Below, piece after piece: positions 47,140 to 52,736 of a DNA stretch of 52,736 nt (the first letter of the stretch is position 1; every line of letters starts with the position of its first letter). The position numbers were made by a program, and so were the translations under genes. The stretch comes from Methylococcaceae bacterium (lineage in GTDB: Bacteria; Pseudomonadota; Gammaproteobacteria; Methylococcales; Methylomonadaceae). The notes beneath the pieces are model-generated. The model made no database searches, was not told where the DNA came from, and saw nothing but the letters and a program-made list of their open reading frames with translations. Location: contig CANNKG010000013.1 in NCBI GenBank assembly GCA_947505105.1, positions 1 through 52,736 of the forward strand, given 5' to 3'.

Positions 47140-48201
47140 ATGGTTTGGTTTAGTCGGAAACAGACATCTGTTTTGGGTATTGATATTAGCACCGCTGCGA
47201 TCAAACTTTTGGAATTGAGCAGGGAAGGTGCTCGTTATCGTGTTGAATGTTATTCGGTTGCGCCCTTACCACAAGACGCTGTTGTCGATAAGAATATTAC
47301 CAACATTGAAGTAATTGCCGAAGCCGTAAAAAAAGCGGTCAAGCAGTCTGATACTAAACTTAGACACGCCTGTGTTGCGGTTGCTGGGTCATCGGTGATG
47401 ACCAAAATTATTACGATGCCTGCGTCGTTAAACGATGAGGATATGTCCGAACAGATTCTGGTGGAAGCTGATCAATATGTACCGTTTTCATTAGATGAGG
47501 TTAATCTCGATTTCGAGGTCCAAGGGGTTAATGCCAATAATCAGGATTTAGTTGATGTGCTCTTAGCAGCTTCGAGGCGCGAAAATGTTGAGGATAGGGT
47601 TGAGGCTTTGAGTATGGCGGGTTTAAAAACCAAAATTGTTGATGTCGAAGCATTCGCAATGGAAAATGCTTTTGGATTACTTTTTGATCAGTTGCCGGAA
47701 AATTTGGTGGATCAGACCGTAGCCATTGCCGATATCGGCGCGACGATGGCAACGCTGAATGTGTTAAATAATAGTAGAACTGTCTATACTCGGGAGCAAA
47801 GTTTTGGCGGAAAACAGTTAACGGAGGAGATTCAGCGACGCTATGGATTATCTTATGAAGAGGCAGGGATGGCTAAGCGACATGGTGGTTTGCCTGATAA
47901 TTATGAAAGTGATGTGTTGTTACCGTTTAAGAAGTCTATGGTGCAACAAATTGCGCGTTCGCTACAGTTTTTTGTATCGTCCAGTTCTAGTCGTGGAGTT
48001 AGTGCGATTGTATTAGCTGGGGGATGTGCTTCTATTGGTGGGATGGAGAAGCTCGTTGAACACGAATTAGGTATTCCGGCATTTGTCGCCAATCCCTTTG
48101 TCAATATGGCATTATCCCACCGAATCAGGCCCCAAAGTTTGAGTAATGACGCTCCGGCATTGATGGTTGCATGCGGATTGGCTTTGAGGAGTTTTGATTA
48201 A
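47140..48201 (+). CDS. pilM: Type IV pilus assembly protein PilM
   Basis: A 353-residue actin-like cytosolic ATPase of the pilus alignment complex. It shows VLGIDISTAAIKLLEL, the phosphate-binding loops ADIGATMATLNVL and VLAGGCASIGGM, and QILVEADQYVPFSLDEVNLDF. ATG 47140 with GAAGGA is chosen over TTG 47125. It binds the N-terminal tail of PilN, and its stop codon overlaps the pilN start codon (TAATG). Confidence 0.95.
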   Translation: MVWFSRKQTSVLGIDISTAAIKLLELSREGARYRVECYSVAPLPQDAVVDKNITNIEVIAEAVKKAVKQSDTKLRHACVAVAGSSVMTKIITMPASLNDEDMSEQILVEADQYVPFSLDEVNLDFEVQGVNANNQDLVDVLLAASRRENVEDRVEALSMAGLKTKIVDVEAFAMENAFGLLFDQLPENLVDQTVAIADIGATMATLNVLNNSRTVYTREQSFGGKQLTEEIQRRYGLSYEEAGMAKRHGGLPDNYESDVLLPFKKSMVQQIARSLQFFVSSSSSRGVSAIVLAGGCASIGGMEKLVEHELGIPAFVANPFVNMALSHRIRPQSLSNDAPALMVACGLALRSFD

Positions 48202-48800
48202 TGGTCAAAATCAATTTATTGCCTTGGCGAGAAGAACTTAGAAAACAACGGCAACGCGATTTTTTGACCGCAATAGGTCTTGGCGTTCTCTTTGTCATTG
48301 CGGTTCTCATGCTTGGGCATTTGCATGTCGAAGGTTTAAAAGATTTTCAGATTTCGCGTAACAACTTGATAGAAAGTGAGATAGCGGAGGTTGATAAAAA
48401 AATTGCCGAAGTCGACAATATTGAAGCTAAAAAAAATAAATTATTAGTCAAAATCCAACTGATTCAGGGCTTACAGCAAAGCCGTCCTCAAATTGTACAT
48501 TTATTTGAAGAGCTTGCGAAAAGAACACCTGAGGGTGTGTTTTTAACCCAATTCAAACAGGTGGGTGGCGATTTAACGATTGAAGGTAAAGCTCAATCAA
48601 ATGCTCGGGTTTCTGCATTTATGCGAGAAGTGGAGAGCTCTGATTGGTTGAATATGCCAAAGTTGAGTATTATCAGAGGGCAGGACAAATTAGATAAGAA
48701 GTCTAAGACTAGTGACCTTGCTGGACAGGCGAGTGATTTTATTTTGTTTGCCAAGCAGAGTATGCCTGATAACAAGGCGAATGTTAGGAAGTCACCATGA
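48201..48800 (+). CDS. pilN: Type IV pilus assembly protein PilN
   Basis: A 199-residue inner-membrane protein. The cytoplasmic N-terminus carries the PilM-binding motif INLLPWREE, followed by one membrane helix (about 24-42), a coiled coil and a periplasmic ferredoxin-like domain. It forms a heterodimer with PilO. It overlaps pilO by 4 bp (ATGA). Confidence 0.94.
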   Translation: MVKINLLPWREELRKQRQRDFLTAIGLGVLFVIAVLMLGHLHVEGLKDFQISRNNLIESEIAEVDKKIAEVDNIEAKKNKLLVKIQLIQGLQQSRPQIVHLFEELAKRTPEGVFLTQFKQVGGDLTIEGKAQSNARVSAFMREVESSDWLNMPKLSIIRGQDKLDKKSKTSDLAGQASDFILFAKQSMPDNKANVRKSP

Positions 48801-49411
48801 ATTTATCAGACATTAATTGGGATTTTAATGCGGCCGGCAATTGGCCGTTGCCAATCAAAATCGCGACGATTGTCATTATTTCCTTGTTGACAGCTGGAGC
48901 AGGTATTTATTATTTCACATTGCCGCAGTGGGATGAGCTTGAAGTACTTGAAAAAAAGGAGCAAGAGCTTAAGCAAACATTTGAAGTGAAACAAAGAAAA
49001 GCAATCAACCTTGATGATTATTTGAATCAATTAACCGAAATTGAGGCGAATTTGGGGGAAATGATTAAGCAAATGCCTACTAAAGCTGAAGTTGCCAGTT
49101 TGCTGATTGATATTTCACAAACGGGGTTAGCGAATGGCCTTGAGTTTAAGCTTTTCAAGCCGAGTGAGGAAATTCAGCGGGAGTTTTATAATGAATTACC
49201 TATCAACATTGAAGTTGAAGGTAAATATCTGCAATTGGGATCTTTTGTGAGCGGTCTGGCTTCTTTGCCAAGAGTCGTAACCGTGCATGACGTACAAATT
49301 AAACCCGTTGAAGAAGGGCGTTTACGAATGACGGCAACCGTTAAAACTTATAATGAGCAAGTTTCCGACGCGGGCAGTTCTTCTAAAGTTAGTAGAATGA
49401 GTGCCAAATAA
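48797..49411 (+). CDS. pilO: Type IV pilus assembly protein PilO
   Basis: A 204-residue inner-membrane protein with one membrane helix (about 22-44), a coiled coil (ELEVLEKKEQELKQTFEVKQR) and the PilO periplasmic domain (LLIDISQTGLANGLEFKLFKP, FVSGLASLPRVVTVHDVQI). It pairs with PilN and contacts PilP. Its TAA overlaps an in-frame ATG of the pilP reading frame. Confidence 0.94.
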   Translation: MNLSDINWDFNAAGNWPLPIKIATIVIISLLTAGAGIYYFTLPQWDELEVLEKKEQELKQTFEVKQRKAINLDDYLNQLTEIEANLGEMIKQMPTKAEVASLLIDISQTGLANGLEFKLFKPSEEIQREFYNELPINIEVEGKYLQLGSFVSGLASLPRVVTVHDVQIKPVEEGRLRMTATVKTYNEQVSDAGSSSKVSRMSAK

Positions 49412-49575
49412 TGATTGGAAACTCGCTAGTTCAAAAATATCCTGTCTGTAAATTCTTAGCTTCGCTTCGAATTTTGTTACGGCGACTCTTGGCTTCCGGT
49501 GTTGATATAAAGACGCTGATAAATCAGTCTGCTGCGCTAATGGTAATGACAGGATCAGCGAGGTCTAAGTGTTCA

Positions 49576-50160
49576 ATGATTAAATCTGCCCCAGTGTTTC
49601 AGGTAACTCGTAACGTCATTAGTCTAAGTCTTAGTGTTTGTTTATTAAGCTGTACTGAAGGTGACATGTCTGATTTACAAAAATTTATTGCTGAGGTGAA
49701 GGCTAGACCTAAAACTGCGATTGAACCTTTGCCGGAAATTAAGGTTGTGGAGCCTTTTTTGTTTAATCCGGAAACCTTGCGCGATCCTTTTGTTGCAGCG
49801 ACGCAAAGTCTACAAGATACAGAAAGTGCGAATAGGGCCGCTTCCGGGATCAGGCCTGACCCGTTGCACCAAAAGGAGCTTCTGGAGCAATTTCCTCTGG
49901 ATGCGTTGAAGATGGTAGGGACGGTCACTATCAATTCGGAACTTTGGGGTCTTGTGCTGGTTGGCGAGGTCACTGAAAATGCCAAGGAAAAAACCTTGGG
50001 TACAATTTATAGAGTTCGGGTTGGTAACTATATGGGGAGCAATTATGGAAAAATTATTCGAATTACCGAAGATAAAATCGAATTGATGGAAATTGTACCC
50101 GATAAGCCAGGTACTTGGCGTGAACAAGAGCAAGCATTACCATTAGTATTAGCTCAATGA
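49576..50160 (+). CDS. pilP: Type IV pilus lipoprotein PilP
   Basis: PilP links the inner-membrane PilNO complex to the secretin PilQ. From ATG 49576 the product has 194 residues, with a lipoprotein signal ending LLSC, a disordered Pro-rich stretch and the HR domain (FPLDALKMVGTV...GLVLVG...YRVRVGNYMGSNYGKIIRI). The reading frame is open back to ATG 49411, which overlaps the pilO stop codon. That start would bury the lipobox 80 residues inside the protein, so I prefer 49576, although its ribosome binding site is weak. Confidence 0.85.
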   Translation: MIKSAPVFQVTRNVISLSLSVCLLSCTEGDMSDLQKFIAEVKARPKTAIEPLPEIKVVEPFLFNPETLRDPFVAATQSLQDTESANRAASGIRPDPLHQKELLEQFPLDALKMVGTVTINSELWGLVLVGEVTENAKEKTLGTIYRVRVGNYMGSNYGKIIRITEDKIELMEIVPDKPGTWREQEQALPLVLAQ

Positions 50161-50178
50161 TTTTAAGGTTATAGAACT

Positions 50179-52461
50179 ATGAGTATAAAACAAGGCAGTC
50201 TGCGGTGCATATTCCGTCCTCATACTAATATAAGACACTTGGGTGTGTGTTTGCTTTTATGGGCTTTGCAAATCAGTGTCGCTTGGGCGACCGATATAAA
50301 TTTGCAGGGGGTTGATGTGGCAACATTAGCGGGTAACAAGCTCCAAATTCAGTTTCAGATGGATGGGGCTGTTGAAGCTCCTCTGGTATTCAAAACTGAT
50401 AATCCGGCGCGAATTTCTCTGGATTTTACCAAGGTTCGCAATGGCCTGAATAAGAAGATTGTCGACATTAACGCGGGTGTCGTTTCAAATTTATTTGTCA
50501 TGGAGACTAATGATCGTACCCGGGTGATTGTGAATTTATTGAAATCGGTTCCCTATCAGACTCAAGTGAACGGTAATCAAGTTTTACTGACCTTGGAAGC
50601 GACGCAAGTTATTCCGAGTTCTCAGTCTATGCCGGTTGCTGCACCCATTGAGAGCAAGGCTATTGACTATATGCGCACTTTACCTAAGCAGGGAATTGCC
50701 AATATCGATTTTAAACGCGGCGAAAAGGGTGAAGGGCGTATCATTGTTGCTTTGGCTAACCCAAATACCGTGGTTGATACCAAAGAACAGGGTGGTAAAG
50801 TGCTAGTCAATTTTACCAATACTAGCTTGCCGGATAATCTCTCTAAAAGCCTTGATGTGTCGGATTTTGCGACGCCAGTTAAAATGATAGACACTCAGGC
50901 GCGTGGCAATAATACTTCAATGACTATTACACCAGTCAATGGTAACTACGAATATTCTTCTTTTCAGTCGGAAGGTTTTTTGACGCTGGAATTTCGTCCA
51001 TTGACGCCCGAAGAAAAAGTGGCGCAGGAAAAAGCAAAATTCACTTACTTGGGCGAAAAATTATCGCTCAATTTTCAGGATATTGAAATTCGCTCGGTTT
51101 TACAGATTTTAGCGGATTTTACCAAGCTTAATATCGTGGCCGCCGATAACGTGACTGGAAAAATTACCCTGCAAATGAATGATGTGCCTTGGGATCAGGC
51201 GTTAGATTTGATACTTAAATCAAAAGGTTTATCTAAACGTCAGAGTGGTGGAGTGATTATGGTCGCGCCAACTACTGATATTAACAAAATGGAAGAAGAT
51301 GAGTTAAAGGCTACTAATGTTCAACAGCAGTTGGAGCCATTAAAGACTGAATATATCCAGGTTAATTATGCTAAAGCTGAAAATTTTCGTCTGTTAGTCA
51401 CAGGGAGATCAACCGGTAGCATTGATGGTTGCGCAGTATCCAAACAGGAGATTAGTGCACAAGGCTCTTCAGGGGCAGGTGGTGGTTCTTCAGGTGCCGG
51501 CAATAGTGGTATGGATCAAATGAACCAAGGTAATAGCCAAAATGGTCAGCAGGATGTTTATCGACTATTGTCGCAAAGAGGCAGTGCGGTAGTTGATGGT
51601 CGTACTAATACCCTGATTGTTAAAGATACTAATGATAAGTTGCTGGAAATCAGAAAGCTGGTCAATTTGCTTGATAAACCCGTGCGGCAGGTTATGATTG
51701 AGTCCAGAATTGTCATTGCCACTAAAGACTTTGCGGAATCTTTGGGAGTGAAATTTGGGACCGCTAAGGCAGCCGATGTGGGGAGTGGTAAAACTTTTGG
51801 TGTCGGCGGTAAAGGAACCCAGGGAAATATTGCGGGTGGTCTGCAAGTCAATGATACCTTGGTTGATCTGGGGGCTGCGGCGCTGGCTGGTTTTCCACCT
51901 GGAGCATTGGGCATGACGCTCGCCCGAGGTGCCGATTATGTATTAAATTTAGAATTACAAGCTTTGCAAAACGTTGGAGATGGTGAAGTATTGTCTAATC
52001 CGAGGGTTTTGACCTCTGATCGCTGTAAGGCGGTGATCACTCAAGGGGAACAGATACCTTATACTGTTCTCAGTGCCGCTTCAAATGGCGCCGCTATAGC
52101 GAATACCCAATTTAAAGACGCTCTGTTGGAGTTATCTGTCATACCTCAAATAACTCCTAACGGCAATGTCATTATGAATTTGAATATCAAAAAAGATCAA
52201 CGAGGAACTGCGAATAGTGACGGAAACGTTGCGATAAACACTCGGCAGGTCAACACTACCGTTACGGTTTCTGATGGAGAAACCTTGGTGTTAGGAGGGG
52301 TGTTTGAAGAAAATAAAACCGAGCAGGGTAATAGTATACCGTTTTTCTCAGATATCCCCGGTATCGGTTTTTTGTTTCGTAACAGTCTGACATCGGATCA
52401 GAAAAAAGAATTGCTGATCTTTGTCACTCCAAAAGTCAAAAATGAAATGGTGATCAAGTAG
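50179..52461 (+). CDS. pilQ: Type IV pilus secretin PilQ
   Basis: A 760-residue outer-membrane secretin through which the pilus passes. It has a signal peptide (ends AWA), two AMIN domains (about 30-140 and 160-265), an STN/N0 domain (LSLNFQDIEIRSVLQILADFTKLNI), an N1 domain interrupted by a Gly/Ser/Asn-rich insert (about 430-455), and the secretin core with VGDGEVLSNPRVLT, QGEQIPYTVL and GETLVLGGVFEE...PFFSDIPGIGFLF. It closes the pilMNOPQ operon, which provides twitching motility and DNA uptake in related bacteria. Confidence 0.96.
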   Translation: MSIKQGSLRCIFRPHTNIRHLGVCLLLWALQISVAWATDINLQGVDVATLAGNKLQIQFQMDGAVEAPLVFKTDNPARISLDFTKVRNGLNKKIVDINAGVVSNLFVMETNDRTRVIVNLLKSVPYQTQVNGNQVLLTLEATQVIPSSQSMPVAAPIESKAIDYMRTLPKQGIANIDFKRGEKGEGRIIVALANPNTVVDTKEQGGKVLVNFTNTSLPDNLSKSLDVSDFATPVKMIDTQARGNNTSMTITPVNGNYEYSSFQSEGFLTLEFRPLTPEEKVAQEKAKFTYLGEKLSLNFQDIEIRSVLQILADFTKLNIVAADNVTGKITLQMNDVPWDQALDLILKSKGLSKRQSGGVIMVAPTTDINKMEEDELKATNVQQQLEPLKTEYIQVNYAKAENFRLLVTGRSTGSIDGCAVSKQEISAQGSSGAGGGSSGAGNSGMDQMNQGNSQNGQQDVYRLLSQRGSAVVDGRTNTLIVKDTNDKLLEIRKLVNLLDKPVRQVMIESRIVIATKDFAESLGVKFGTAKAADVGSGKTFGVGGKGTQGNIAGGLQVNDTLVDLGAAALAGFPPGALGMTLARGADYVLNLELQALQNVGDGEVLSNPRVLTSDRCKAVITQGEQIPYTVLSAASNGAAIANTQFKDALLELSVIPQITPNGNVIMNLNIKKDQRGTANSDGNVAINTRQVNTTVTVSDGETLVLGGVFEENKTEQGNSIPFFSDIPGIGFLFRNSLTSDQKKELLIFVTPKVKNEMVIK

Positions 52462-52482
52462 TTTTCCATTGCCAGTCGAGGT

Positions 52483-52517
52483 AGGGGGGATTTTATAACT
52501 CCCCTGTTCTTTATTAT
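52483..52517 (+). terminator. Probable terminator of the pil operon
   Basis: AGGGG and CCCCT pair around a 13-nt A/T-rich loop, followed by a T-rich stretch (GTTCTTTATTATTGTT), about 22 bp after the pilQ stop codon. The stem is short. Confidence 0.5.
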
Positions 52518-52625
52518 TGTTAGAAGAGAGAATTGTTGGTTCGGTTTTTCTGTAAGGATCTTTTGGTAAAATCAGGTACTATCGTAATTAGAGTCCGCTC
52601 AATTAATACAACTTATTGATATTTA

Positions 52626-52697
52626 TTGAATAAATAGCATTTTTTGGGTATAATTGTGCACGAAAAATGAGCCGTAACCCTCAAAAACCGTGCACCA
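52626..52697 (+). promoter_or_regulatory. Sigma-70 promoter with two GTGCAC motifs, for a gene beyond the right edge
   Basis: TTGAAT (52626-52631) and TATAAT (52649-52654) are 17 bp apart. GTGCAC follows at 52656-52661 and again at 52690-52695, the latter within TGCACCA, which resembles an NtrC half-site. The spacing suggests an operator over the start site. The downstream gene is not in the window. Confidence 0.5.
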
Positions 52698-52736
52698 ATG
52701 ATCCGATACTGTAGCTCAAAACAACTGACGATTGCC

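Overview
The window is about 52.7 kb of moderate-GC DNA from a Gram-negative bacterium, almost certainly a gammaproteobacterium. Evidence is the pilMNOPQ operon, mrcA, xth, AmpG, CysI-like reductase with DUF934, the DUF4266/DUF3570/ApbE cluster and a type I-F Cas3. Several secreted families here (LCCL, ricin-like, small beta-domain plus cytochrome, the 'IPYYSV...SREVRDFN' surface protein) and the glycogen cluster fit a methanotroph of the Methylococcales. No methane oxidation gene is present, so that placement is inference.

Layout. (1) 1-3.1 kb: a type I-F Cas3 that has lost its N-terminal Cas2 domain, next to insertion-like sequence, with no other cas gene and no CRISPR array. (2) 3.3-4.2 kb: hemF. 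(3) 4.6-11.3 kb: a run of secreted carbohydrate-binding-type proteins: a short tectonin-like remnant, two tandem ricin-type paralogues and a triple-LCCL protein. A perfect CRP-type palindrome and a sigma-70 promoter lie in front. (4) 11.3-18.6 kb: glycogen metabolism, glgB-glgA facing left, glgC and malQ facing right. (5) 19.0-26.8 kb: eight co-directional genes that look like a periplasmic redox module: three secreted proteins ending in single-heme cytochrome c domains, a TlpA-like thioredoxin, a DUF4266 lipoprotein, a DUF3570 protein, ApbE and DsbD. (6) 27.1-29.6 kb: a membrane-tethered multicopper oxidase and a beta-carbonic anhydrase. (7) 29.7-32.0 kb: two leftward glycosyltransferases. 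(8) 32.6-37.5 kb: lipoprotein, abundant-type surface protein, a secreted protein whose 3' end is tandemly duplicated, and a parvulin foldase. (9) 37.6-46.9 kb: CheY-like regulator, sulfite/nitrite reductase with DUF934, NhaD, AmpG, exonuclease III, ribosomal protein L31 and PBP1a. (10) 47.1-52.5 kb: pilMNOPQ, the type IV pilus alignment complex and secretin.

The best candidate for an undescribed system is region 5. It joins a repeated secreted domain with cytochrome c (two of the three with an unusual CX4CH heme motif) to thiol-disulfide supply (DsbD, TlpA-like), a flavin transferase (ApbE) and a small Cys-tailed lipoprotein plus an outer-membrane-type barrel. A further novelty is a 162-bp MITE-like element with 18-bp terminal inverted repeats (32408-32569) and a decayed relative at 38184-38326. 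All family calls come from reading translated motifs; no database search was run.
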